Positions 6,868-13,448 of a stretch of DNA of 13,448 bases are shown here, piece after piece. Each line of letters starts with the position of its first letter. Position 1 is the first letter of the stretch. This DNA comes from Ruminococcus sp. GTDB taxonomy: Bacteria; Bacillota; Clostridia; Oscillospirales; Ruminococcaceae. The notes beneath the pieces were generated by a model. That model had not been told where the DNA came from and did not search any database. It was given only the letters and a program-made list of their open reading frames with translations. A program made the translations under genes and the position numbers. The stretch spans positions 1 to 13,448 of the forward strand of contig JAFYET010000189.1 of NCBI GenBank assembly GCA_017544125.1, given 5' to 3'.

Positions 6868-7708
6868 CTTCAAGCACCTCCAATACATCGTTTGGCAGTG
6901 CAAAGCAGCCCTGATGCAGCTTTGTGTTGTAATACTTCATCTTTAGCCCGAACTGCTCCCACTTCTCGGCCTGCATATCGTATACAGGGTGCAGGTTCTT
7001 TGATGCAAAGCCAAACAGCCAGTGCCCCGAGGGGTATGTGGGTATATGCGCCTGATAAACCATACACACAGGGAAAGATGAGCCTATGCGCTTATGTGTG
7101 CGCTTTACCATATCAACATAGCTGTCGTAATATGTGCTCTCGTGCTGGTTTATAAGTATTCCCCTGTCGGTCAGCGCCTTAAAGCAGTTGCCGTAGAATT
7201 CCTTGGTAAATAAGCCCTCACCGGGTCCGAATGGGTCGGTAGAGTCAACTATGATAAGGTCATATTCGCTCTGCTTTCTGCGGACGAATTTTAGCCCGTC
7301 CTCAAAAAACAGCTCTACCCTTTCATCATCGAATTTGCAGGCTGTCTGCGGAAGATATTCCTTGCACACCTCGACTACCTGCTTGTCTATCTCCACCATG
7401 TCAATATGCTCGATAGTCGGGTAGCGGGTAAGCTCTCTTATCGTGCCGCCGTCGCCCGCACCGATAACGAGAACTTTCTTTATATCCGGGTTGACAGCCA
7501 TAGGCACAGCCGTTACCATTTCGTGGTAGATATACTCATCCTTTTCGGTAAGCATTATAAACCCGTCAAGCACCAGCACTCTGCCAAATTCATATGTGTC
7601 AAAAACGTCAATATCCTGATAATAGCTCTTACCCGAATAAAGCTGTTTTTTGACCTTTATAGTGAAATTTACATCATCTGTATGTTTTTCTGTAAACCAA
7701 AGATCCAT
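6860..7708 (-). CDS. speE: Spermidine synthase (SpeE, aminopropyltransferase)
   Basis: Transfers the aminopropyl group of decarboxylated S-adenosylmethionine to putrescine, giving spermidine and methylthioadenosine. The 282-residue protein has the N-terminal beta domain (1-60), YHEM (61-64) and the nucleotide-binding loop VIGAGDGG (81-88). Acidic Glu106 is in MVEID and Asp137 in FEDG. The catalytic stretch DSTDPFGPGEGLF (155-167) and the substrate-side TYPSGHW (224-230) follow. The start ATG follows AAGGA by five bases. The gene lies 17 bases after speA and overlaps speB by eight bases. Partner SpeD, which makes the aminopropyl donor, is two genes upstream. Whether it prefers putrescine, or also extends spermidine to spermine or thermospermine, cannot be decided by reading. 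Confidence 0.95.
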   Translation of the reverse strand: MDLWFTEKHTDDVNFTIKVKKQLYSGKSYYQDIDVFDTYEFGRVLVLDGFIMLTEKDEYIYHEMVTAVPMAVNPDIKKVLVIGAGDGGTIRELTRYPTIEHIDMVEIDKQVVEVCKEYLPQTACKFDDERVELFFEDGLKFVRRKQSEYDLIIVDSTDPFGPGEGLFTKEFYGNCFKALTDRGILINQHESTYYDSYVDMVKRTHKRIGSSFPVCMVYQAHIPTYPSGHWLFGFASKNLHPVYDMQAEKWEQFGLKMKYYNTKLHQGCFALPNDVLEVLEDA

Positions 7709-7725
7709 ATTGATCCTTCCCTTTA

Positions 7726-9171
7726 CTATATAACAACGTTTATGTTATTTATCTCCAGATCCTCAGTACCTGTGAGGAAGCAGCCTTTCTCCTTACAGTA
7801 GGCTATATAATCGAGAATATCCTTCGTTATCCTCTCGCCGGGTGCAAGAATAGGTATCCCCGGTGGGTAGCACATTACAAACTCACCGCATATCATGCCC
7901 TCAGAGCTTCCTATAGGCACGCTCTTCTTTTCGTTGTAGAAGGCTTGCTGTGGGGCAAGAACGACCTGCGGGTTTATATATTCGTGGTCGAACATTCCCG
8001 AAGGGTCTTTGCCGTAAAGCCTCTTTATCTCACCAAGCGACGATATAAAGCGCTCGATCTCCAGCTCTCTGTCGCCTGCTGAAACTATGGCGAGAATGTT
8101 GCCAATATCGCCGAATTCTATCTGAATGTCATAGTCATCTCTGAGAATATCATAAACCTCAACGCCCGCAAGACCAACCTCACGAGTGTGTACCGACAGC
8201 TTTGTGCTATCAAAGGCGTAGAAATCATCGCCGTTTTCAAGCTCACGCCCGAAAGCATAGTAGCCGCCTATCTTGTTTATCTCTTCCCTTGCATAGTCGG
8301 CATAATCTATCGCCTTTCTGAACATATCCTTGCCGTTTAGAAAGAGGTTCTTTCTTGCCAGATCAAGCGACACCATAAGCAGGTATGAGCCGCTGGTGGT
8401 CTGTGTAAGGTTGATTATCTGCCTAACATAGCCCTCACTTATACGCTTGCCGCACAGCAGAAAAGACGATTGCGTGAGCGACCCGCCTGTCTTATGTATA
8501 GACACAGCCGCCATGTCAGCTCCGGCAGCCATAGCCGAAACGGGCAGCCCGTCACCAAAGTAAAGGTGCGTTCCGTGGGCTTCATCAGCAAGCACGAGCA
8601 TACCGTGAGCGTGGGCTATCTCGCATATTTTCTTGATATCAGAGCAAACGCCATAGTATGTGGGGTTATTGACAAGCACAGCCTTTGCATCAGGGTTGGC
8701 AAGAATCGCAGCCTCAACGTCCTTGACGCTCATTCCGAGCGGTATACCAAGCTGCTTGTTTGTGCCGGGATTAACATATATCGGCACAGCACCGCACACA
8801 ACCAGGGCATTGATAGCGCTTCTGTGTACATTTCGGGGCATTATTATCTTATCCCCCGCCTTACAGGCTGTGAAAACCATCGCCTGCACCGCAGCAGTGG
8901 TGCCGTTGACTATAAAAAACGTATGCTCAGCCCCGAAAGCCTCGCTTGCAAGCTCCTCCGCTTCCTTTATAACAGAAACGGGGTGACAGAGGTTGTCAAG
9001 AGGCTTCATTGAGTTGACATCTACCTTAAGGCAGTTCTCACCCAAAAAGTCTCTTAGCTCTTTATTCATACGCCCGCCCTTGTGCCCGGGAACATCAAGC
9101 CTTACTACCCTGTTTCTCAGGTGGCGTTTAAGTGCATCGTATATCGGTGCGGTATTCTGGTCTCTGCCCAA
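7726..9171 (-). CDS. speA: Arginine decarboxylase (SpeA-type, Orn/Lys/Arg decarboxylase fold I)
   Basis: A PLP enzyme of the aspartate-aminotransferase fold that most likely converts arginine to agmatine. The 481-residue length matches the short SpeA form of Firmicutes, which lacks the N-terminal wing domain of the E. coli inducible enzymes. Seen are LDVPGHKGG (25-33), FFIVNGTTAAVQA (85-97), DEAHGTHL (196-203) and the PLP-lysine motif SIHKTGG with Lys227. The C-terminal domain includes VLAPQQAFY and CYPPGIPIL. The start is TTG at 9171, ten bases after AGGAG (9182-9186). The next in-frame ATG (codon 36) would cut off the conserved VPGHK region. The family also includes lysine and ornithine decarboxylases; the downstream agmatinase points to arginine. 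It lies 21 bases after speD. Confidence 0.92.
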   Translation of the reverse strand: MGRDQNTAPIYDALKRHLRNRVVRLDVPGHKGGRMNKELRDFLGENCLKVDVNSMKPLDNLCHPVSVIKEAEELASEAFGAEHTFFIVNGTTAAVQAMVFTACKAGDKIIMPRNVHRSAINALVVCGAVPIYVNPGTNKQLGIPLGMSVKDVEAAILANPDAKAVLVNNPTYYGVCSDIKKICEIAHAHGMLVLADEAHGTHLYFGDGLPVSAMAAGADMAAVSIHKTGGSLTQSSFLLCGKRISEGYVRQIINLTQTTSGSYLLMVSLDLARKNLFLNGKDMFRKAIDYADYAREEINKIGGYYAFGRELENGDDFYAFDSTKLSVHTREVGLAGVEVYDILRDDYDIQIEFGDIGNILAIVSAGDRELEIERFISSLGEIKRLYGKDPSGMFDHEYINPQVVLAPQQAFYNEKKSVPIGSSEGMICGEFVMCYPPGIPILAPGERITKDILDYIAYCKEKGCFLTGTEDLEINNINVVI

Positions 9172-9192
9172 CTTTCCAATGCTCCTTTATCG

Positions 9193-9993
9193 TCAGTATA
9201 TATTCTGCCCGCTGAATATCTCTATCATCTCACGCCTTAAGCTGTCAGTAATATCAAGTCTCTGCTTTGGCGAGAGCTCATAAACGTCCTTATTGAACAG
9301 ATAGTTCTGAAGCTCGATATCCTTTATGAGCATCTTTGTGTGGAATATATTTGACTGATAAACATTTACATCAATAGCATCATATTTTTCAAGTGTAGTT
9401 CTGTCGATATAATCCTGTATCGACTTTATGTCGTGGTCGATAAAGTATTTCTTACCGAGAACATCTCTTGTAAAGCCCCTTACCCTGTAATCTATCGTGA
9501 TAATATCACTGTCAAAGCTTGCAATAAGGTAATTAAGGGCGTTAAGCGGCGATATCATACCGCAGGTAGAAACATCTATATCCACCCTGAAAGTAGATAT
9601 AGAGTTATCGGGGTGATACTCGGGGAATGTATGAACTGTAACATGGCTCTTGTCAAGGTGAGCGTGAACTGTCCTGTGTTCTGCCTTATATTTACCCTGA
9701 TTGCAGGAAATATCGATAGATGCCTCATCAAGCTCCTTCTCAGCAATAAGCACGTTGACAGATGCACCCTGCGGGTCATAATCCTGCTTTGAGATATTGA
9801 GAACCCTTGCACCTATCATCTCGGTAACATCGCACAGTATCTTTGTAAGACGCTCGCTGTTATACTGTTCATCTATATATGCAATATAATCCTTCTGCTC
9901 GCGCTCACTTTTAGCGTAGCAGACATCATATATATTAAAACTAAGTGTTTTGGTGAGATTGTTGAACCCATAAAGAGTCAGCTTCTGTTCCAT
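9193..9993 (-). CDS. speD: S-adenosylmethionine decarboxylase proenzyme, E. coli type (SpeD)
   Basis: Makes decarboxylated S-adenosylmethionine, the aminopropyl donor for SpeE. The proenzyme cleaves itself, creating a pyruvoyl cofactor. The 266-residue product follows the E. coli SpeD pattern along its whole length, with [13 protein letters not shown] (7-19), [10 protein letters not shown] (70-79), the self-cleavage site LDKSHVTVH (113-121; cleavage before Ser116) and [16 protein letters not shown] (142-157, acid/base Cys144). [20 protein letters not shown] follows further on. This is the long class, not the short 120-130-residue SpeH of Bacillus. It is the first gene of the operon, with a promoter about 50 bases upstream. 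The Shine-Dalgarno is imperfect: AAGGGG lies 13 bases before the ATG and a GGGA nearer. Confidence 0.97.
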   Translation of the reverse strand: MEQKLTLYGFNNLTKTLSFNIYDVCYAKSEREQKDYIAYIDEQYNSERLTKILCDVTEMIGARVLNISKQDYDPQGASVNVLIAEKELDEASIDISCNQGKYKAEHRTVHAHLDKSHVTVHTFPEYHPDNSISTFRVDIDVSTCGMISPLNALNYLIASFDSDIITIDYRVRGFTRDVLGKKYFIDHDIKSIQDYIDRTTLEKYDAIDVNVYQSNIFHTKMLIKDIELQNYLFNKDVYELSPKQRLDITDSLRREMIEIFSGQNIY

Positions 9994-10043
9994 TTAAACA
10001 TCCCGCCCCTTCATAAAATTCGGCACAGCCGTATATACACTAT

Positions 10044-10072
10044 ATTATAACATATATTTCTGAAAATGTATA
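10044..10072 (-). promoter_or_regulatory. SigA-type promoter of the polyamine operon
   Basis: On the minus strand, TATACA (10067-10072, four of six consensus bases) lies 17 bases before TATAAT (10044-10049). A TGT directly upstream forms an extended -10 element (TGTTATAAT). The predicted leader to speD is about 45 bases and holds a small hairpin CGGC/GCCG (10021-10031). No riboswitch-sized structure fits in it. Confidence 0.85.
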
Positions 10073-10093
10073 GTATTTTCAAAGATTTTTTTC

Positions 10094-10129
10094 AAAAAAA
10101 TAAGACCTGCGGTTTACCCGCAGATCTTA
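10094..10129 (-). terminator. Intrinsic terminator of the EIIA-like gene
   Basis: On the minus strand the stem is formed by CTGCGG (minus-strand copy of 10118-10123) and its complement (10107-10112) around a five-base loop. One mismatch and a further five pairs extend it outward. A run of seven T follows on the minus strand (A-run 10094-10100). The stop codon of the gene lies in the first arm. It separates this gene from the speD promoter. Confidence 0.9.
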
Positions 10130-10612
10130 TTTATATCTCAGCACTCCGCACTTCACATCAAGAACATTCTGAGCTTTGACTTCAAAGACTTCAAATTTGT
10201 CACTGTTGCTTGCAACGACCTCGACTGTACACTTATGATCCTCATCAGATGACTTACAGTTTATCCTGCACAAAAGCTGCCCCTGCTCGACCGTTTCCTT
10301 GACCTCGAGCTTTGGCTCGGTGGGCATAATGTCATCACATTTGCTGTCCTTCCCTATATGAACGAGCACCTTGAGCCCGTCATCGGATATGATGTTATAT
10401 GAGTGCCCGTTATTTGATATCTTCTCAATGATACCGCTTACGGGGCTGTAAACCTCATTACTTTCGGTGATGACCGCATAACCGTCGCCAAGCACGCCTG
10501 TTGAATAAATGGTGTCATCGAGCTTTGAGATAGGTATAACATTTCCAGTGCAGGCTGATGTCATATACTTATATTCAGAATCATAATCATCCATCTTGCC
10601 CATTCCAAACAA
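10127..10612 (-). CDS. Stand-alone PTS glucose-type EIIA domain protein
   Basis: A single-domain protein resembling the EIIA-Glc family, which carries phosphate from HPr to an EIIB domain or acts as a regulator. It has SPVSGIIEKI, then GHSYNIISDDG and VLVHIG. The two histidines are 15 residues apart, as His75 and His90 are in E. coli EIIA-Glc. After VHIGKDS the usual DTV.L.G stretch is replaced by an unrelated one, and the end is cysteine-bearing and lysine-rich, so it is a divergent member. No EIIB or EIIC gene is nearby. The TTG at 10612 is preferred as start because GAGGTG lies seven bases upstream. The in-frame ATG at 10627 has no Shine-Dalgarno and itself overlaps this one, but cannot be excluded. 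The gene is monocistronic with its own promoter and terminator. Confidence 0.83.
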   Translation of the reverse strand: MFGMGKMDDYDSEYKYMTSACTGNVIPISKLDDTIYSTGVLGDGYAVITESNEVYSPVSGIIEKISNNGHSYNIISDDGLKVLVHIGKDSKCDDIMPTEPKLEVKETVEQGQLLCRINCKSSDEDHKCTVEVVASNSDKFEVFEVKAQNVLDVKCGVLRYK

Positions 10613-10625
10613 AGCTAAGCACCTC

Positions 10626-10639
10626 ATTTCTTAAGAAAT
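10626..10639. other. Perfect palindrome in the leader of the EIIA-like gene
   Basis: ATTTCTTAAGAAAT is a 14-bp perfect palindrome between the promoter and the Shine-Dalgarno site of the EIIA-like gene, just downstream of the expected transcription start. A repressor site there would block transcription. This is a position-based guess, since AT-rich palindromes also arise by chance. Confidence 0.3.
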
Positions 10640-10655
10640 CTTTTTGTTATTCATA

Positions 10656-10684
10656 ATTATATCACATTTGGAGGCGATTTTCAA
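10656..10684 (-). promoter_or_regulatory. SigA-type promoter of the EIIA-like gene
   Basis: On the minus strand TTGAAA (10679-10684) is followed after exactly 17 bases by TATAAT (10656-10661). A TGA before the -10 box gives an extended -10 element. It points away from the ABC-F promoter, about 130 bases away. The AT-rich stretch between them holds no ORF. Confidence 0.88.
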
Positions 10685-10811
10685 GAGGTTTGGCAACAAA
10701 AATTCACAATTTCCTAATTATTGTATAATATAACGAATTTAAGCGTTTGATTTACTTACTTTTTGTACTTGATTTTTTAATAAAGATTATCATTTTAACA
10801 TTATAATTAAC

Positions 10812-10840
10812 TTGAAAAATCATTACTATTATAGTATAAT
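10812..10840 (+). promoter_or_regulatory. SigA-type promoter of the ABC-F gene
   Basis: TTGAAA (10812-10817) and TATAAT (10835-10840) are separated by exactly 17 bases. The leader is about 30 bases and holds AAGGAG (10861-10866) nine bases before the ATG. It is too short for the attenuator leader seen in front of many antibiotic-induced ABC-F genes. Confidence 0.88.
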
Positions 10841-10875
10841 ATTAGTGGTATTAAAATTGCAAGGAGTTTGATCAG

Positions 10876-12810
10876 ATGCTGCTTGATCTTGAAAACGTAT
10901 ATAAATACTTCGACGGTAATCTTATTCTTAATGATATATGCCTGACAATTGAAGACAGGGAGATAATAGGTCTTATAGGCAGAAACGGCTGCGGTAAGAG
11001 CACCCTGCTTAAAATCATCACCGGTATGGAGGAGCTTGACAAAACTGTTGACGGCAAGGGCTCTGTAAGCATATCAGGCAAGACGACTATCGGCTTTTTA
11101 CAACAAAACAGCGGTCTTGATGTAGAATCTACCATTGACGAGCAAATGCACCTCCCCTTCAAAGAGCTGCTTGATATTCACAATCAGATGAAAGAGCTTG
11201 AAAGCGTAATGTCCGTTGACGGCGAAATGAATGAAGCCGCCGAAAGATACGCCGAGCTTTCATCATACTTTGAAGCAAGAGACGGCTACAGGATAGAAGT
11301 CAAGATAAACACTATCCTCAACGGCATGGGCTTTGAGAACACCCCGAAGGACAGGATAATATCTACCCTCTCGGGCGGCGAGAAAACAAGGCTTGCAATG
11401 GCAAAGCTGCTGCTTGAAGAGCCAAATCTGCTGATACTCGATGAGCCGACCAACCACCTTGATTTCAAGACCCTCGGCTGGGTGGAGGATTATTTAAAGG
11501 GCTATAAGGGCTCTGTGCTGATAGTTTCACATGACAGGTATTTTCTTAACAAGCTATGCACGAGGATATGTGAGATAGAAAATTGCAAACTGACGAGTTA
11601 TAAGGGTGATTACTCCGCATATCTTGTACAGAAGCAGATGAACAGCGAACGTCAGCTCAAGGAATATGAAGCACAGCAAAAGGAAATAGCCAAGCTCGAA
11701 GACTACATAGTCAGAAACAAGACACGGGCTTCAACAGCCAAAATGGCAAAAAGCAGGCAGGCAATGCTTGACCGAATGGAAATAGTTGACAAGCCGCTCA
11801 TGTATCAGAAGCCGCCGAGGATCAAGCTCGAATACGATATCGAGCCCGTAAAGGACGTGCTTGACGTCAAAGAAGTTGAAATAGCCGTCGGTGAGGGCGA
11901 AAGCCGCAAAGAGCTGGTAAAAAGCCTTGACCTGCTCGTCAGAAGAAGCGAGCATATTGCCATTGTCGGCGCTAACGGCATTGGCAAGACCTCGATACTT
12001 AAGGTGCTTCAAGGCATTATCCCCCACGAAAACGGCACTATACGCTGGGGCGGAAATGTTAAGATATCGTATTTCGAGCAGGAAAACACCACGCTTAACC
12101 CTCATTCGACGGTTCTTGACGAGATAATGCGCCGATTCCCCCGCCTTACCGAAAAGGACGCAAGAAGCGCATTAGCAGCTGTTCTGATAGGTGCCGACGA
12201 TGTCATAAAGCCCACATCTGTACTCAGCGGCGGCGAGAGGGCAAAGCTGTGCTTTGCGATAATGGCATTTACACGGGGCAATGTGCTTGTTCTTGACGAG
12301 CCCACCAACCACCTTGACCTTGCCACAAAGGAAGTGCTTGACGATGTGCTTGCAGCCTTTGAGGGAACTATAATTCTTGTATCTCACGACAGATACCTGA
12401 TAAACAAGGTCGCCACAAAGGTCGTTGAAGTAACAGAAAACGGCACAGAGCAGTTTGAGGGCAATTATGATGACTACTCAGAGCAAAAGAAGTTAGCCGC
12501 CCAGGCACAGGCAATGACCGAGCAGGAGCGCAAAGAGCAGCAGCAAAAAGCGGAATATGAGCAGAAAAAGCAAAACCAGTACCGCTCAAAACAGCAGCGT
12601 GCCGAAAGCGCCAAAAAGCGCCTGCGCATCTCAGAGCTTGAAAAGGAAATAGAGGCTCTGGAGGTCACTATCTTCAACCTTGAAAACGAGATAGCGGACC
12701 CCGAGATAGCATCTCACTTTGAGCTTATGAGCGAAAAATGCAAAGAGCTTGAAGCCGCACGAACCTCACTTGATGAGAAAATGGACGAATGGGCATCGCT
12801 TGAAGATTAA
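10876..12810 (+). CDS. ABC-F family ATPase (ribosome-associated translation factor)
   Basis: A cytosolic protein with two ATP-binding cassettes and no membrane domain, as in translation factors of the EttA/YdiF/Uup type. Cassette 1 has Walker A GRNGCGKST (35-43), signature LSGGE (165-169), Walker B LLILDEPTNHLD (185-196) and the switch SHD (218-220). A charged linker follows (about 245-325, the tRNA-interaction motif region). Cassette 2 has GANGIGKTS (365-373), LSGGERAKL (450-458), LVLDEPTNHLD (471-481) and SHD (503-505). A C-terminal coiled coil rich in Lys, Glu and Gln (about 540-640) points to the YdiF/Uup-like type of about 640 residues. All catalytic residues are present. A housekeeping role is likelier than antibiotic resistance, as the short leader has no attenuator, but this is inference. 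Confidence 0.95.
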   Translation: MLLDLENVYKYFDGNLILNDICLTIEDREIIGLIGRNGCGKSTLLKIITGMEELDKTVDGKGSVSISGKTTIGFLQQNSGLDVESTIDEQMHLPFKELLDIHNQMKELESVMSVDGEMNEAAERYAELSSYFEARDGYRIEVKINTILNGMGFENTPKDRIISTLSGGEKTRLAMAKLLLEEPNLLILDEPTNHLDFKTLGWVEDYLKGYKGSVLIVSHDRYFLNKLCTRICEIENCKLTSYKGDYSAYLVQKQMNSERQLKEYEAQQKEIAKLEDYIVRNKTRASTAKMAKSRQAMLDRMEIVDKPLMYQKPPRIKLEYDIEPVKDVLDVKEVEIAVGEGESRKELVKSLDLLVRRSEHIAIVGANGIGKTSILKVLQGIIPHENGTIRWGGNVKISYFEQENTTLNPHSTVLDEIMRRFPRLTEKDARSALAAVLIGADDVIKPTSVLSGGERAKLCFAIMAFTRGNVLVLDEPTNHLDLATKEVLDDVLAAFEGTIILVSHDRYLINKVATKVVEVTENGTEQFEGNYDDYSEQKKLAAQAQAMTEQERKEQQQKAEYEQKKQNQYRSKQQRAESAKKRLRISELEKEIEALEVTIFNLENEIADPEIASHFELMSEKCKELEAARTSLDEKMDEWASLED

Positions 12811-12813
12811 AAA

Positions 12814-12846
12814 AGAGGCTGTTTTTCAACAGCCTCTATATTTTTT
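12814..12846. terminator. Bidirectional intrinsic terminator between the ABC-F gene and rpe
   Basis: A perfect 10-bp stem, AGAGGCTGTT (12814-12823) with AACAGCCTCT (12828-12837), has a TTTC loop. On the plus strand it is followed by ATA and six T (12841-12846). On the minus strand it is followed directly by a run of T. It serves both convergent genes. Confidence 0.93.
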
Positions 12847-13448
12847 ACTCTTTATCTCTCAGGCTTATCACTGCCTGCTGCATATTCTTTGCCTTGAACA
12901 GATATGAGCCCGACACCAGTACATCAGCGCCCGCCGCCCTTGCAAGAGCCGCCGTCTGCTCGTTTATGCCGCCGTCAACCTGAACATGGGTGTTAAGCCC
13001 TATCTCCTCGATAAACGCCCTTGCTTCGGTGACTTTTTTTAGCGTTGCCGGAATAAAGCTCTGCCCGCCAAAGCCGGGGTAAACGGTCATTATAAGCACA
13101 TTCTCAACTGCGGGGATAAGCGATTCGATATCATCGACAGGCGTATCGGGCTTTACAGCGATACCTGCCTTTACCCCGAGTGAATGTATCTTGTCTATCA
13201 CAGCTCGTGGATTATCGGTAGCCTCAACGTGAAATGTTATCATATCAGAGCCGAGTTCTGCGTAGTGCTCAACATACCTCTCGGGTCTTGTTATCATAAG
13301 GTGGGTGTCGACAAAACCCTTGGTGCTTTTTCTTACATATTCAAGAATAGGCTCGCCAAAACTGATATTCGGCACAAATATGCCGTCCATTACATCAAAG
13401 TGTATCCACTCACACCCCGCCTGCTCGGCACGGCTGATATCTCTGCCC
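12845..13448 (-). CDS. rpe: Ribulose-phosphate 3-epimerase (Rpe), 5' end outside window
   Basis: Interconverts ribulose 5-phosphate and xylulose 5-phosphate in the pentose phosphate pathway, with a TIM-barrel fold and one catalytic metal ion. The frame stays open to the window edge: the ATG at 13390 is internal, because the upstream codons read WIHFDVMDG across it, the conserved metal/catalytic motif (His and two Asp). About 200 of some 220 residues are visible. Further motifs are DTHLMI (metal histidine), FHVEA, TVYPGFGGQSFI (phosphate loop region), QVDGGI (catalytic Asp) and the end VLVSGSYLF. The N-terminal strand with the usual serine lies outside. Family relatives such as allulose 6-phosphate epimerase share these motifs, so Rpe is the likeliest call but not the only one. 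Confidence 0.93.
   Translation of the reverse strand, partial: GRDISRAEQAGCEWIHFDVMDGIFVPNISFGEPILEYVRKSTKGFVDTHLMITRPERYVEHYAELGSDMITFHVEATDNPRAVIDKIHSLGVKAGIAVKPDTPVDDIESLIPAVENVLIMTVYPGFGGQSFIPATLKKVTEARAFIEEIGLNTHVQVDGGINEQTAALARAAGADVLVSGSYLFKAKNMQQAVISLRDKE

Noticed and set aside
6868-6903. Upstream ATG at 6903 as the speB start
   Set aside because: It lies inside speE and lacks a ribosome-binding site, while the ATG at 6867 follows a perfect GGAGGTG by seven bases.
8470-9012. 180-codon open frame on the plus strand opposite speA, and similar long frames opposite rpoD, spmA, speE, speD and the ABC-F gene
   Set aside because: They are antisense to well-supported genes, lack ribosome-binding sites and show no recognisable protein pattern.
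9994-10043. Riboswitch or attenuator in the speD leader
   Set aside because: The predicted leader is only about 45 bases with one 4-bp hairpin, too little for a known riboswitch class.
10717-10728. Another TATAAT in the EIIA/ABC-F intergenic region as a plus-strand promoter
   Set aside because: No -35 box is found at 16-18 bases upstream, and a better promoter lies closer to the ABC-F start.
10841-10875. Antibiotic-responsive leader peptide before the ABC-F gene
   Set aside because: The leader is about 30 bases, with no small ORF and no alternative hairpins.
1-13448. Mobile elements, CRISPR arrays, tRNA or rRNA genes, toxin-antitoxin or defence loci
   Set aside because: No transposase or integrase motifs, no regularly spaced repeats and no RNA gene pattern were seen; the small acidic ORF has no toxin partner beside it.

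Overview
The window reads as a chromosomal segment of a Gram-positive anaerobe of the class Clostridia, most like Ruminococcus and its relatives. This is an inference from gene content: a dnaG-rpoD pair, the spore-maturation genes spmA/spmB, an AbrB regulator with a C-terminal cysteine module, purine-rich Shine-Dalgarno sites, and SigA-type promoters with 17-base spacers. No mobile element, CRISPR array, tRNA or rRNA was seen. No gene-free stretch exceeds 300 bases; the two longest (2770-2995 and 10613-10875) hold promoters and short palindromes.

Layout. Bases 1-1617 (+) hold the 3' end of dnaG (primase) and rpoD (primary sigma factor), followed by a nested hairpin. Bases 1686-2769 (-) hold spmB and spmA, which overlap. 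An abrB-type regulator (2996-3244, +) has a near-consensus promoter and its own terminator.

Bases 3351-9993 (-) form one compact seven-gene operon for polyamine synthesis. In transcription order it is speD, speA, speE, speB, carboxy(nor)spermidine dehydrogenase, a small acidic ORF, and nspC. It runs from an extended -10 promoter (10044-10072) to a hairpin terminator (3317-3348). The genes give arginine to agmatine (SpeA), then agmatine to putrescine (SpeB). Two independent routes then lead from putrescine to a triamine: SpeD/SpeE using decarboxylated S-adenosylmethionine, and the dehydrogenase/NspC route using aspartate semialdehyde. Having both complete routes in one operon is the most interesting feature here. 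The 88-residue acidic protein between the last two enzymes, with a faint barstar-like pattern, is the best candidate for something undescribed.

Bases 10127-10612 (-) encode a stand-alone glucose-type PTS EIIA-like protein with both conserved histidines, its own promoter and its own terminator. Divergent from it is a 644-residue ABC-F ATPase (10876-12810, +). The window ends inside rpe (12845-13448, -), ribulose-phosphate 3-epimerase, whose 5' end lies outside. A perfect 10-bp hairpin between the ABC-F gene and rpe serves as terminator for both.
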